Assembly: GCA_947069175.1 (NCBI GenBank)
Contig: CAMTDV010000018.1
Location: forward strand, 43,412,869 to 43,476,868
Source of the DNA: Scalesia atractyloides
Lineage: Eukaryota > Streptophyta > Magnoliopsida > Asterales > Asteraceae
Direction: 5' to 3'
Length of the DNA stretch: 64,000 nt
Numbering within the stretch: the first letter of the stretch is position 1; each line of letters begins with the position of its first letter. Shown here piece by piece: positions 1 to 11,246 of the stretch. A program made the position numbers and the translations under genes. The notes under the pieces were generated by a model. The model made no database searches. It saw only the letters and a list, made by a program, of their open reading frames with translations, and had not been told where the DNA came from.

Positions 1-258
1 GCAGAACTCACTTTGATGGGATTTGAAAATTGCGACAAAATCTTTGAATAACAAAAGTATGAACATTGAAATATGTATGATGAATGTGTATGTAAGTATG
101 TATGTTTGACTGTAAGTATAAACAAATATGAAACAAATAAACATCATAAGTTTGTATGTAACCACCTACACAATTAAAATTTAGGCAAACTATAGTATAG
201 GCTCTAAGGGACTAATAACCTATCCTATATCCCTATAGTCATGGCTCTGATACCAATC
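1..258 (-). other. 5' leader of Ty3 element A' (partial)
   Basis: This is untranslated leader just inside the 5' LTR of a minus-strand Ty3/gypsy element. Its reverse complement matches the leader of element A near 30110-30420, including the block around 'caaagtgagttctcatgac'. The rest of A' lies off the left edge, so its coding state is unknown. Confidence 0.75.
244..256 (-). promoter_or_regulatory. Primer-binding site of A' (tRNA-iMet type)
   Basis: The minus strand reads TGGTATCAGAGCC two bases inside the LTR end. This is complementary to the 3' end of plant initiator methionine tRNA, which primes minus-strand DNA synthesis. It fixes the element as minus-oriented and 259-2884 as its 5' LTR. 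Confidence 0.9.
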
Positions 259-630
259 TGTCACACCCCGACCCGCAGCGGAAAAGGTGATCGGGGCATG
301 ATTGGGTTATCATCAAAGCTCATGACATTTATTATAACGTTTCATATTCATTAATACAATTTTAAAGGGAATATACAATCATAATTACATCATGTCCTAA
401 ACATCAATCTAGGCTTCATTGTTTTCTTCTAAGGCATTTCCTATGTTTTCCTTGCTTCATCCTGTTCACCTGTATCATGTGTAAAAATGGTTTTTGGATC
501 AACAAAAAGTTGGCGAGTGAATCCTATGAAAGACATTTGAACAAGTTTATTTAATTGATTATAAAATAAAGTGCACAACCACTCATGAGTAAAAATAGAT
601 GTAAACTTATTCACCAATCAATTAATATTA

Positions 631-909
631 AATAATGCACACATGAACAATAATGGATCGTTTTGAGGCACGCGTTGCTCAACTCGTCTCTCACGAGGAA
701 CTGATGGGCCTAATGAAATGATTTGCATATACTTGACAATGTGAAATACATAACTACAAACAATATAAACTAAATAATACACACACGAATAATAATGGAT
801 TTGTTTTGAGGCACGCGTTGCTCAACTCGTCTCCCACGAGGAACTGATGGGCCTAATGAATGAATTGCATATAAATTGACAATATGAAATACATAACTAC
901 AAACAATGT
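631..909 (-). repeat. Two direct repeats of about 140 bp inside LTR A'
   Basis: The blocks beginning at about 631 and 772 both carry 'gaggcacgcgttgctcaact' and 'gaggaactgatgggcctaat' in the same order, with small differences. This is a tandem duplication in the R/U5 part of the LTR. Confidence 0.8.
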
Positions 910-1270
910 ATACAATCTAAGTTTAGATCACAATATGGTATGGCACAAGTTTAAATAAACGAGTTAATTTTGGTGACACATGACACACCCCAAAACGTGT
1001 AATTAAAAAGGGGAGTTGTAAGATTCACTCACATTGGGTGCGTTCGGTTGATGATGTTGAACACGCACGAAGTTGGATTTAACCACGAGTGAAACTAACC
1101 TAGATAATAACATAAGGTTTGGTAAATAAGGGGATTTTATTAATCAATTTTAGTAGGATGATTGGATATATTTTTGTGAGTTTAAGGCTATTTTCTAACC
1201 TTAAAAATGTTATTTTTAAGTATTTTTAATTGATTTTTAAATAAAATAAATAAATAAAAATAATAAAAAA

Positions 1271-1319
1271 AGTTGACTTTTTGCGACTGTTGACCGTTGA
1301 CCGTTGACTTGTTGACCGG
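1271..1319 (-). promoter_or_regulatory. TTGAC/TTGACC (W-box-like) cluster in LTR A'
   Basis: There are five TTGAC cores in about 50 bp, three of them TTGACC. TTGAC[CT] is the W-box bound by WRKY factors. The cluster lies beside the Lys-like tRNA module, as in the other A LTRs. Regulatory function is inferred from motif and density only. Confidence 0.45.
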
Positions 1320-1338
1320 TCAGGCTGTGAAATTGTGT

Positions 1339-1410
1339 GCGCCGGGTGAGGCTCGAACCCGAGACCTCCCGTTCGCGTGCACGCAGCTCTACCAACTGAG
1401 CTACGTGTCT
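1339..1410 (-). other. tRNA-Lys-like module (72 nt) in LTR A'
   Basis: On the minus strand the D-arm reads TAGCTCAGTTGGTAGAGC, a perfect A-box, and the T-arm reads CGGGTTCGAGCC, close to a B-box. Total length is 72 nt. The D stem pairs, but the anticodon arm collapses into a loopless GCGTGCACGC and the acceptor does not pair. This is therefore a tRNA-derived relic or pol III promoter-like module, not a functional tRNA gene. Confidence 0.72.
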
Positions 1411-1505
1411 AACCCGAAATATTTCTGTTTTTAACTATATTTATATACTACTTGATTTAAACAGAAAATCATTCATTTTTAAAAACGATTTTAATGCATC
1501 GAACC

Positions 1506-1580
1506 GGTGTTCTCCACAGGTCTCGAACCCGGGACCTGTGGTTTGGGTTAACACACAGTCCACCGCTGGACTGTGTGTCT
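1506..1580 (-). other. tRNA-like module with strong 5' hairpin (copy 1, LTR A')
   Basis: The minus strand begins with an 11-bp inverted repeat (CACACAGTCCA / TGGACTGTGTG) around a short loop and ends with a B-box-like GGGTTCGAGACC about 50 nt later. The same unit recurs at 1671-1746 and 1841-1915 and twice in each LTR of element A. Confidence 0.55.
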
Positions 1581-1670
1581 GCCTTGTTATATAATCTGAT
1601 TTTTATTATACTTATATACAAACTACATTATTTCATTTCTGCCTTATAAAAAGTTTGATAATTGTCCGGA

Positions 1671-1746
1671 TCGGTGCGGTAGTCCGGACTCGAACTCGTG
1701 ACGTGTGATTAAACGTTCACACAGTCCACCACTGGACTGTGTGTCT
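1671..1746 (-). other. tRNA-like module (copy 2, LTR A')
   Basis: It has the same plan as the module at 1506-1580: a CACACAGTCCA-type hairpin with one changed loop base, followed by a B-box-like GAGTTCGAGTCC on the minus strand. Confidence 0.5.
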
Positions 1747-1840
1747 ATCTTGGTTATTATTCCGATTTTTATTAAACTTAACATCTATATGAAATGAATC
1801 CGGTTCAGTAATAAAAAGGAACATTTTTATTAAGGCGAGT

Positions 1841-1915
1841 GTGCGTGGGACAAGTATCGAACTCGGGACGTAAGCGTGTTTATTTGCACACAGTCCACCG
1901 CTGGACTGTGTGTCT
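1841..1915 (-). other. tRNA-like module (copy 3, LTR A')
   Basis: It has the same plan again: a CACACAGTCCA hairpin and a degenerate B-box (GAGTTCGATAC) on the minus strand. Element A LTRs have only two such units, so the number varies within the family. Confidence 0.5.
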
Positions 1916-2353
1916 AACCCGAGTTATATCTTGATTTAAATTATACTTATAGACAACTGAAACTTCGTCTTCTTCGTTGGACTTAACCAGAATCGGAGTC
2001 CGACTGGTTCGTCGATTTAATCATGTTCTTTTAGTGTTTTGCGGTTAATTACAGGTGAGATAAATAAAAAGAATGAGAGGTTAAGTGTTAGATATACCGA
2101 ACTGGACTCCTCTGTTTCGCCGGCGAAACTCCGGTGACAGCAAGCTATTCCGGCGACATGTGTCCTGCGGCAGAGGGTCTTCAACGAGCTTGAGATGAAT
2201 GTGGGTGGCTTCGGTATGAGCTCCGGGGGTTCAGTAAGGCACAAAGGTGAAAGGTTCGGTTTTCCGGCAAGTTGCAGAAGTTCTCCGGCGAGGGAAATTA
2301 TGTCGGGAAAAAGTGTGATTGTGAGCGAAAAAGCTAGCAGAGGTTTGAGGAGG

Positions 2354-2361
2354 TATTTATA
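2354..2361 (-). promoter_or_regulatory. TATA box of LTR A'
   Basis: TATAAATA on the minus strand, in the upstream part of the LTR. It is the likely core promoter of A'. Confidence 0.5.
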
Positions 2362-2617
2362 GGGCAGAACATCGATGAATTTGGTCCGATTTCCGTCTTG
2401 ATTCGTCCGTCAATAAGTTTTCCGGCGGTTATGACTTGCGTCGCGGGTTCAGACGTCGGTTATAACCGATGTAGTAGTTAATGTTTACGTTAAAACTGAA
2501 GAAACCGTCCAATCTTGGCGAGATAGTCGGAATTTCCGACGACTGCAAATAGGCGCGTCGGTTTTGAAATTGAGACTCATGTTATGAATTAATTGTTTCC
2601 ATTAATGAACAAGAAAC

Positions 2618-2702
2618 ACAAGTGGCGCAGTGGTTGGATGGTTGAGTGTTAAGGCGTTTGCTGATTCGCTGGCTGACCCGGGTTCGAAACCCGGCAGCAA
2701 CC
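2618..2702 (+). other. tRNA-Ser/Met-like module (about 85 nt) in LTR A'
   Basis: The plus strand reads AGTGGCGCAGTGG (A-box like) and ends GACCCGGGTTCGAAACCCGG, a perfect T-arm with a B-box. The 85-nt length, with an extra arm, suits a serine-type tRNA, although the D-arm resembles initiator Met. It is opposite in orientation to the other modules in this LTR, the same arrangement as in element A. Confidence 0.65.
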
Positions 2703-2884
2703 TTTTATTTTTAAACCACAATTTTTAACAGTTTTTAAAAAACAATTATATATTCCAATATACTTATTAATTATGTATCGTTTAAAATTAATTTGGGCAT
2801 TAAATATGCAACAAAATTTTTAACTGATTGTTCGGTTAATAAACGGAGCGGGTTTGGTAAATCCGTTTTTTGACGGATGTTACA

Positions 2885-3414
2885 CTTCGGGTTTTGGAGG
2901 AGGTTGCGATCGAGAGAAAGAGTGGGAAGGGGCTGCCGTCAGCTGTTCTTGGGAGCTAGGGTTCCTTATTTTTTTTTGTTAACACAACTCTCATGCATAC
3001 ATGTCTATATATAGTGCAAGGAAAGAAAGAAAAGGATCAAGGGTTTGGGGTTTGTGCTTGCGGCCGCAAAGGGTTTGGGTGGGGCGGTTTGGGTCTTTAA
3101 CTTGAGCCTCAAGTTTTGATTAATTCCTTGAGTCGCAAGGAAGTGAGGTCGACACGTTTCGCGGCTCGGTTCGGTTCGTCTATCTATTTACTATATATAT
3201 TTTTATAACTAAAAATCACGAAATCAAAAAATGACATAATAACTCACCAAACTTATAAACGTCTAATACACATAGCACATAATTCACTTGATAAATTCAT
3301 AAAGTTAGCGTAGTTATTTCGAGCGTGTAAATTAAATCTCCGAATCAATTTAGCGTAGGAATGAATAACCGTGAAGTAGTGCGTTTAAGATACCTGAAAA
3401 ACCGGGATGTCACA
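2885..3414 (-). repeat. LTR B' fragment (5' end), interrupted by A'
   Basis: The minus strand begins TGTGACATCCCGG at 3414, as does the solo LTR B at 16943. It shares the GACGGCAGCC block downstream of the promoter. A TATATATA box lies at 3006-3013. Only the first 530 bp are present; the remainder must lie left of element A', outside the window. Confidence 0.75.
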
Positions 3415-3561
3415 TAAAACTTGTATGTTATTAGAAATCCAATCAAGGATTAATAATAATACTTTGGATATCCTTCTGAGAATCTAACATATAAAAATAT
3501 GATAGGATTCTACAAGGATTTGGATATTGAACTTTGAAACAATCGAACACAAAATCCTAAA

Positions 3562-3676
3562 GTGATTTGGATAACGCTACAAGGGTAATACAATAAGAAC
3601 ACTTATATATAGGAAGTACCAGCGACGTATCCACCATGTTCTTATGGTATTACACTTGTTTTGTTATCTAAATCAC
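3562..3676 (-). other. Conserved hairpin module, copy 1
   Basis: Outer arms GTGATTTGGATAAC / GTTATCTAAATCAC and inner arms GTAATACAATAAGAAC (3585-3600) / GTTCTTATGGTATTAC (3638-3653) pair almost perfectly around a loop of about 37 nt. The loop contains CTTATATATAGGAAGTACC and is conserved in all copies. Confidence 0.75.
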
Positions 3677-4097
3677 AACTAATCACAAAAACCATATAAT
3701 TATCAACTTGGTCCTCAACTTGTACATACGCATTAAAGTACTCAAAGAATCCAATCAAGGACATCAATTTAGTACTTCAAACATCTTACAAGAATCTAAC
3801 AATGAAGATAGATGGATGCTTTAAGGATTTGGTTTAGTCACATCGTCTCGTCATAGTCGTCTTGTCACATACGCATTAAAGTACACGAAGAAACCAATCA
3901 AGGACCTCAATTTTTAGTACTTTAAACATCCTACAAGAATCTAACTATGAAGATAGTTAGATAAGGAATTGGTAGAAATAGTAGTATATCAAACTATACT
4001 TTGGTTTAGCATATCAAACTATGCCTTGGTAGTATATCAAACTATACTTTGGTTTAGTCACATTGATTCATTGAATCATAAAGTCCTAAATCCTAAT

Positions 4098-4215
4098 GGT
4101 GATTCGGATTAGGCCACGAAGGGTAATACAATAAGCATACTTATATATAGGAAGTACCAGCGGCGTATCCACTATGTCCTTATTGTATTACTCTAGTTTC
4201 GTTATCTAAATCACC
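4098..4215 (-). other. Conserved hairpin module, copy 2
   Basis: Inner arms GTAATACAATAAG / CTTATTGTATTAC pair perfectly over 13 bp, and outer arms GGTGATTCGGATTA / TATCTAAATCACC pair with a few mismatches. The loop is the same as in copy 1. It arose with copy 1 by tandem duplication inside LTR C'. Confidence 0.75.
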
Positions 4216-6397
4216 AACAATCTCTACAAATAAACATTAACCATCGGCATCGGCGTGTAAAACACTTCTTAGAAATCTCACTATGAAGATAAAAAGATTT
4301 AAGACTGTACTTCAAATATCCTACAAGAATATGACTATGAATATAGAAAGATCCTACAAGGATTTTGTTCGTGTTCTCAATCGTCGTGTTTTGCGTAATA
4401 GGAATAATACACAAAAAGTACTTAGTAAACACATCCATGCCATACATTTGAGAAAAATTGGTTACACATATGAATCACCCCAAAACATTTGAAAAACGTA
4501 AAAGAGGGGAGCTATGTACTCACTTAGGATTGTGTATAGGTCTTGTTCAAAAGATTAAACTAAGCTCAAAGGATCACGAGTTCAAGTGATGAAATGTTTC
4601 CTAATGTATTGGATAACTATATGTTAGTGTGTCGGAACTTGAAAACGGGAGATTGGGTAGAATGAAGTCTTATAAACCAGTGTTGGAACTCATATGATAT
4701 GGTTTAACAAACTTAACATTCTGATTTGGAATGAATCCTAAGTGCTTTTGACCCGTTATGACCCGTTAAGGTAGTTTACGCTACTTTAATGTGTCATTTG
4801 CGTATAACGCGTTCAAATGGTCAAACTAGTCCTGTGATAAGTCTTATATGCCAAAATAAGTTAAATAAAGTTGCAACATCAGATTATGTGTCAAAAAGTT
4901 GGTTACATATGCTTAAGATGGATTTATGCACAAAAAGGCATTTTAGTCATTTTAGGCATATAACAATCGACTTATCATAATACTAACCAAACGACGTGAC
5001 CATAAGGTATAACCTTAGAGGGTTATTCCCTATACAACTATGGTCACAATATGTGTGGTCAGATCCTAAGATCGACCAAACGGGTCGGATTCGAAAGTCA
5101 AAGCGGTGGTCAAGGCCGTTCGACTTACGACCCAAAAGAAGCACTAAACTAGAAGTGATGAGTTAGACATGTCAAAACATGTCTAACTAAGTTGCAAAAC
5201 TGATTTGGTATCAAAACTTCCCGAAAATAGTTTCATCGTAAAATGCACAAAATGCGCATTTTGACCGAAACTTTGACTCGTCACTTCGACTAGTAAACGT
5301 GGTAATCAGAAGGTGTAATCGCTAGGGATCATAACCTTCGTGATTACGATCACGTTGCAAAGTTCAATTGAACTTTGACTTGACCAAATAAGGTCAAACC
5401 CGAAAGTCAAACTGTTTGACTTTTAGCTCATAACAAGCTAAAATAAAGAAATGGACTAAGTAAGAACACTTACTTGTGTTCTGGGAAGTCTTAGAACTCA
5501 GTAGGAGGCTTCCATACATTGGAAACAAGCTCCAAGAGCATACTAGAGAAGAAAGAATGAAATGAGCAAGTTGGAATGTTGAATGAGGAGGCTATTTATA
5601 CTTGAAACATGATCACAAGATCATGCCAAGTGTTAAGAGTGTTCTCCAAGGATTCACAAGATCATTACAAGTGTTTAGTGAGGTGTTGCAACCAGAAGGA
5701 AGGTGGCAAAATGGTGAACTTGGTGTGCAAGGCTTGAAAGAAGAGGCTGCCATGTTGCAGCCTAGAAGCTGCTATGCTGGGCACCCCTTACGGACCATAT
5801 GTGAATATGCATATGGTCCGTAAGAAGGTCTGGGGGCCAAAGTTTTACTTTTTGGCAGCTTTGGTCCCTAGACTTGCATTGTCGCGTTTCGTCATTTCTA
5901 ACACCTGTTAACCTAATTTTTAGGCTTTATAAGGATGTTAAAGTGTATGTAACTTGAATTATGCTAAAAATGTAGTGTATTTCGGTTTGTTAAGTTGTAC
6001 GGTTACGTGTTTCGCTAAATTACGTAAACGCTTTAACGAACACGAAATTGATCGAAATTGCGCAACGATTGATGTTTTTGCAATCTCTTTAATAAATTAC
6101 AAGATTTATTGTTTACAAGAATTTTTGGATGTCCACTCAAGGTCCGTATTAAAAATACGACGGCAGACTTCGCAGTTGTTACAATATAGTCCCTGAACTT
6201 GTATAAACGTGTTTTTGTCATTCATAAACCCTCAAAACTTAAATCTAAGTTATGTAAAGGGTATTTAGGGTATGTGTAGCTTATGTCCTTATCCCGGTGT
6301 GTACGGTACGTTAAACGGGTTACGTTTAAGTTTCAGTTATCGAATTACTTTCAAAGAAAAAGTTTTTGAAAGCCCGAAATTTTGCACAAGGGTTACA

Positions 6398-6488
6398 GTT
6401 AATGTAGCCTAATCTAAAATGAATTCCGCGCATATTGGACTAGGTTAATCAGTTAGTCCTGAGCTCATTGGATGAAAGCAGATCCTCA
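6398..6488 (+). repeat. Remnant of copia D 5' LTR
   Basis: These 91 bp match the end of the D 3' LTR (11156-11246), both ending AGATCCTCA, and are followed by a PBS. The first 350 bp or so of this LTR lie beyond the C' insertion, outside the window. Confidence 0.85.
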
Positions 6489-6492
6489 TAAG

Positions 6493-6505
6493 TGGTATCA
6501 GAGCC
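6493..6505 (+). promoter_or_regulatory. Primer-binding site of copia D
   Basis: TGGTATCAGAGCC, four bases after the LTR end, complementary to initiator Met tRNA. Confidence 0.88.
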
Positions 6506-7061
6506 TGGGGGCCTAATCTGAAGATAAACAACAAGATTCAACAATCTTATACTTCTCCTCTACTCATTTTTCATTTTTTTAATCATTTTCACGAATTTAA
6601 CGGTCGTAATGGGCTGGATTTTTCAAGGAATAGTTAAAATCTAATTCTAAAAAACCCTTGAGAAAATTGGACCTAAAATCAACCAGAAGCATGATAAAAT
6701 CGACGAATAACGAGAAAATTTTGGAAACACTCATCTTCGTACGAAGATAGATCTACCTTCGCACGAAGATAGATCTACCTTTGCAAATAGCTACCTTTGC
6801 ACGAAGGTACCTTCCCACAAAGCTACCTTCACACCAAATCTTCTTTGCTTAAAATTTCTGATTATATGGAGAACAAATGTTATAGTGCACTTTTGGCCTA
6901 GATTATCGAGGAACCAGAACCATTCGAGGATGAAGTAATTGATGAAGAGGCACTTAAGGAAGTTTGTGCTAGTATTATCACGATGAGGAAGAAGATTTTA
7001 TTCTTAACGCTTTTAAATCATCTATGCCTCCTCACGTGTTTAATGCTATGCAGGTTTCTTT
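6506..7061 (+). other. Leader of copia D with palindromes
   Basis: Non-coding or decayed. At 6733-6748 it has a perfect 16-bp palindrome ATCTTCGTACGAAGAT, followed by variants (CTTCGCACGAAG, TTTGCACGAAGGTA) to about 6835. The same motif forms an array in the D 3' LTR. The globular N-terminal part of a copia gag is not recognisable before 7061. Confidence 0.6.
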
Positions 7062-8794
7062 AGTAATCAACAATATAACCAAAGCATGCAAAACGAGGAA
7101 GAGAAGAAACAATATGAAGAAGAAGCTATTGCCGAGAAAGTGATTATGGATCAACCAAACGAAGAAGCTGAAATTTCTAAAGTTGATTAAAAATTCATGG
7201 TCGAAGAAGTCAAAGAAGAGAGAAAAATTGAGAAAGTTGAAGTAGAGAAACAGTGTACAAAATGTTTAGAACCATGCAAGCCGTGTTGTGAGAAAGACGA
7301 GAGGTATAGAGAACTTAAACGTCACACTAGGTATCACTGACACCTAGCAAGCGATTTCAAAGAGACGAAAGAAGCTTATGATAAACTGAGCAAAACTATC
7401 AACCAATACCGTGACGCAAGCAGAGAAGATAATGCTATGCTTTCAATGCTCAGGCAACGGTCATGGACACCAGATGGCTATATATATTCACATTGACACG
7501 ACTGCCAAATTTAAAACAGGAGCTAGAAGCCTTGAGAATAGAAACGGAACGAGTTGATAAGAAGCTGACCAATTATTCAACAATTTCTTACGTATTAGAT
7601 CACATTCTTCCTAAACCTACTGGAAAAGATGAAATGGAGAAGATGTGTACGGTTATCACAACAAAGGTTTCGGTTATCATCGTGTTCCACCCCCGATGTG
7701 GAATAGTTATTCAAAGAAGAAACCAGATGGGGTGGAAAAGGCACTGAATTTGAAGTTAAAAACTGAACAGAACGATCAGTTGCCAGCTAATATTGATGTG
7801 ACTTATTTAAAATCTAATAATGATGTTGAATCAGAAGTGGTTAAAAACATGGTTGAAAATATTTTGGGAAAAGAAAATGATAAAACTGATTTTGAGAATA
7901 CTTAATCAGAGGTTGAAAAAGAGAGTTCAAGTTCACAACCTAAAAGTGACGGAAGTTTTCATGATAACTATCTTCGTAAATCAGGAAATAGTTCAAATGA
8001 TGATCCAAATATTTAAATGTGCAAAATGTGTGTATTTGATCAACTATATTCTAATTCTGAATTTCTGATTCAAAATGTGAATTCTGGACCGAGTCGAAAA
8101 AGTTTTCAAGCTTGTCGAGATTGAAATATCTGAAATTGAATTTTTTTCAAGAAATCAAAGTTTTTCAAACTTCAAATAAGATAAGTCTTATTATACCAAA
8201 TCAAGAAATTTCTATCCTAACAATCAACAAAAAAATCATTACAAGGGAAGAAATGGTTCAGGTTATAATAAGAAAATTTATAATAAGTTTGAAAAACCTA
8301 ATTTTGTAAAGAAAACAACTTTTGTTCCTGCAAGTTTAGAAAGTACAAAAGAAAGTCAATTTTGAAAACAATCTAATGACGAATTGTTTTCTCAACAACA
8401 ACGAGAACAGGTTGAGGGATCCTCTATTGTAACAAACAGTAGGACGTGCTTTAGATGTAATCAGACTGGGCATATTGCTAGAAGATGTTCAAAAACGAAA
8501 TCAAAACCTGTTTCTGATGTTAAGAAAAATTCCAAAGATTTAAAACAGAAATCACTGATGAATGTTCCAACTCCGGTTTGGAAACAAAACAAAGAATCTG
8601 TCCACAAAGTGAAACCAGTTTATATCAAAGTTTCAAATTATGAAACTGGGGAATCTTCAAGAACTCCTGAACAAAAAGATTCTATGTTTTATTTCAAGAA
8701 AGCAATGTTAAAAAATCAAATATGGGTAATAAGAGAAAAATATTTTTCTAAAAAGTTGAAAAATCTCTTCAATCGAGGAGTTAGAGAAGGTTGA
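7062..8794 (+). pseudogene. Degenerate gag of copia D
   Basis: In order, in different frames: an acidic stretch (7080-7190); a cysteine cluster CTKCLEPCKPCCEK (about 7255-7300); a coiled-coil-like segment (7330-7640) with SYVLDHILPKP; a linker; and a CCHC zinc knuckle CFRCNQTGHIARRC (about 8450) in an open frame from 8384 to 8794. Copia E has the same order (CTKCIEPCAECAEK, coiled coil, YVIDHILP, CFKCNEVGHIARKC), which identifies the product as gag (nucleocapsid). Several stops and frameshifts break it, and the N-terminal capsid part is missing. Confidence 0.75.
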
Positions 8795-9239
8795 ACAGAA
8801 AAAAGAAAATGAAAAGGATAAAAAATTGCTGATAATGCACCAAAGACTTGGGTGTCACTATTCAAATAATCAGTTGTTTTTTTGTGCATGGGATTCTGAG
8901 CTAAAAGTAAAGCACAAATAGTGTGATCCCTTGACACACGACAAGGAGTTAGACAGCTTAATATGAATTTTTTTCAAGAAAAGGCCCTGATGGGTTTTTT
9001 AAAATGTTTATTGTTTTTAAAAGATTGAATAAGTCACAGAACCCTCACTGCTGAATAGACAAAACCAATTGATAAAACAGACTTGAAGATGTTTTGAAAA
9101 TAAGTGGTATCAATGTTTTGTCATCACGAGGGGTAAAAGATAAAGAAAGAACTTGAAAAGCAGAAATGGATGGTGATTTGAAGTTGACCTCATCAATTTG
9201 TCAATTTGTAATTCTTTCTTTAAAACCAAAAATCCAAAA
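8795..9239 (+). other. Copia D spacer where pol should be
   Basis: No protease, integrase, RT or RNase H is visible. The sequence passes from the gag tail directly to the block that follows pol in copia E and F. D is therefore a gag-only, pol-deleted derivative. Confidence 0.6.
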
Positions 9240-10460
9240 ATATATTTTTGATTTTAGGGGGAGAGATATGTTGTGAAAAATACAAAAACATATAAAAAAT
9301 GAAAATGTACAAAAACATGAAAAAGACAAATAGAGTTTTCTTGTAAAAAGAAGAAATGATAGTACATCAGTGGGCTTTCACAGTATGCTAAAGAAATGCA
9401 GTGTTGAGGTCTCACTGATGATGTGCCAGTAGACTTCACACATTCAGTAAATTGTTTTTGAGATATAAACAGAAAGAAAAACTTCTTAATTAGTGGGTTA
9501 ACATCTCTCGGATATATGGTTTTAGTACACCGAAATTTCGTTTGAGAGATTGCCGGATTTTGAGATACTAGGTCTTTATGGATAATTGATATCAGGGGTA
9601 TTATATAAGTTCTTTTGATTTTGCGTAAGGAATGGCCTAGAACTTGTAGTATACGTTTGCTTTTAAACCCTAAAACTATATCAAAATTGAAAGTATCGAA
9701 AGATCTAACAATTGCAGTCAAAAGATTCCCAAATATGGAACACCACTTTTAAGTCGAGCCTTCAACTCTTTGTCCGTACGGTGGTACTAACCTGAGCTCT
9801 CAAGGTCTCGCACAACCTAGATACAGATATCAGTTAGATATATTCACCTGTAAGATGAAATCCAAGGAATCTTGATACGTGAGTATATTCTGAGATGGGA
9901 AACACTATTAAGTTAAGTTCTAAGACATCTAATTACCGTATCTCGAAGCAATTGAGAAATGTGTTGAGATTTAAGTGGACCAATAAACTAACAATCTAAG
10001 TGAATCTGTTTAGAACTTTAATCAAGATCAACAAAAACTAGTGATTTGTCTAAAAAACTGATTTGATCCTCTTACACAAACTCATAAAAATGTCTGTAAA
10101 TATGTTTGTACATAGCTATTTCATTTCAGAAAAACCAAAAATATTTTAAGTGTGTTTAGCATAAAATTTGGAAAAATAAAAAATTTTTTTGTTGCATTTT
10201 AATTTTCGACTGCCGATGATGGAAACTGATTGTCAAATTCTAAAGCTGGTGAATGTTGATTGAAATCTAGAAAAGAACGGGTTGGGAGCTTATATGGAAT
10301 GAGAAAATATTTGGAAATGATAAAAAGTTCATTAATTTGAAACTTAAAATTGACAAAAAAATCAATTTGTTCACAAAGTGTTCGATCAAGGTCATTAACT
10401 TGAACTTGGTAGACAAATCAAATAACAAGGGTCATTAACTTGGACTTGGTTAACTGAGAC
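9240..10460 (+). other. Conserved post-pol non-coding block, copia D copy
   Basis: It begins GATTTTAGGGGGAGAG, a polypurine-tract-like run, and aligns by eye with 37570-38880 in E and with 61140-59820 (minus) in F. Shared stretches include CCGAAATTTCGTTTGAGAGA, CTGAGCTCTCAAGGTCTCGC and a doubled GGTCATTAACTTGGACTTGG. No reading frame is shared among the three copies. Confidence 0.75.
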
Positions 10461-10791
10461 GGTTGTTATAACTGATAAAATGTTTAAATTTGAAATTTGA
10501 AAATTTATTAGTATTTGAGTTGAAAATTTCAAAGTTTGAAACTGAAATGTTTATTTGAATGATGATGAGATTGAACAGGAAGCTGAAAGAAAGGGGGAGC
10601 AAGATAAAAATGTTGAATAATGAAAAGGAAGCTCAAAGTAGGGGGGGGGGGGGATTGTTGATGGAATTTGCTGAGCTGAAAACTCAAAGATCTAAGAAGT
10701 TTTTATTCAAGCAAGAAGGTTAAAGTTATTAAAGTACTGAATAATTCTTGAAGACCGATCGAGACTGTGACATCAAGACTGCGGCAACATC
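10461..10791 (+). other. Copia D 3' spacer with poly-G run
   Basis: AT-rich non-coding sequence. A G-run at about 10641-10653 inside AAAGTAGGGG looks like another polypurine tract. I see no coding signal. Confidence 0.5.
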
Positions 10792-10803
10792 CAAGGGGGG
10801 GAC
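10792..10803 (+). promoter_or_regulatory. Polypurine tract of copia D
   Basis: The purine run AAGGGGGGGAC directly precedes the 3' LTR at 10804. It is the expected plus-strand primer. Confidence 0.8.
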
Positions 10804-11246
10804 TGTTAATGCATATGTCTGTTGCCTACGTCATCGAGTCATATCAAGTCTGTAATAGGCATCTACATGTTAGAGTATTTTATTGAGTATAATATGCTTA
10901 CCCTGTACAAAGGTAACACCCTCGTACAAAGGTAACACCCACGTACAAAGGTAGATTACCTTCGTACAAAGGTAGATTAACCTCGTACGAAGGTAAAACA
11001 TTTAGTTCGTACGAAGATAAAAGTCTATATATAGGTAAACATGGTCATTGAGTCTGTATTGGTTTTGCGAACGATACGGAGAAACCCTATCGAATTGTTT
11101 CCAAGATTTTAATCATTGAATGATTAATGAAACATTGAACTGAAAAGTAAATCTTGTTAATGTTGCCTAATCTAAAATGAATTCCGCGACTATTGGACTA
11201 GGTTAATCAGTTAGATCCGAGCTCATTGGATGAAAGAAGATCCTCA
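10804..11246 (+). repeat. 3' LTR of copia D (443 bp)
   Basis: Starts TGTTAATGCATATG and ends AGATCCTCA. Its last 91 bp match 6398-6488. A U3 array of TACAAAGGT/TTCGTACGAAG palindromes (10905-11020) lies just upstream of the TATA box CTATATATA (about 11022-11030). The 3' flank CATTA is the candidate TSD; its partner is off the window. Confidence 0.88.
10905..11020 (+). promoter_or_regulatory. Palindrome array in U3 of LTR D
   Basis: Six to seven units related to CCTTCGTACGAAGGT, some perfect (TTCGTACGAAG at about 11010) and some with CGTACAAAGG half-sites, spaced about 20 bp. They sit immediately upstream of the TATA box, which suggests binding sites that control transcription (inference). 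Confidence 0.6.

Larger units (their letters stand above)
259..2884 (-). repeat. 5' LTR of Ty3 element A' (2626 bp)
   Basis: On the minus strand the LTR begins TGTAACATCCGTC (at 2884) and ends GTCGGGGTGTGACA (at 259), followed by a PBS. It is a diverged relative of the LTRs at 27363-30108 and 34367-37119: it shares the termini, the tRNA-like modules, the TTGACC cluster and the Met-type PBS. A TATA box reads on the minus strand at 2354-2361, so transcription would run leftward. It is inserted in LTR B'; the base run CTTCG at 2885-2889 is one TSD candidate, with its partner off the window. Confidence 0.88.
3415..6397 (-). repeat. LTR C' (partial), minus strand, inserted in copia D's 5' LTR
   Basis: The reverse complement matches LTR C through its promoter region (TATAAATA at 5593-5600), the TTGAC-rich block (5070-5450) and the downstream half. 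Its 5' terminus on the minus strand is TGTAACCCTTGTGC (at 6397), shorter than that of LTR C, so it is a distinct subfamily or a truncated copy. The 3' end is missing because LTR B' is inserted at 3414. The downstream part holds an internal tandem duplication of about 530 bp, which doubles the hairpin described separately. I see no credible coding region. Confidence 0.72.

Noticed and set aside
3562..3676. A pre-miRNA hairpin or a hammerhead ribozyme
   Set aside because: Conservation is in the loop, not the arms, which argues against a miRNA. The hammerhead core (CTGANGA with GAAA) is not present.
5602..6221. ORFs of 60-80 aa on both strands in LTR C'
   Set aside because: They overlap on opposite strands, begin at the LTR transcription region, and the frames are not kept in the homologous parts of LTR C.
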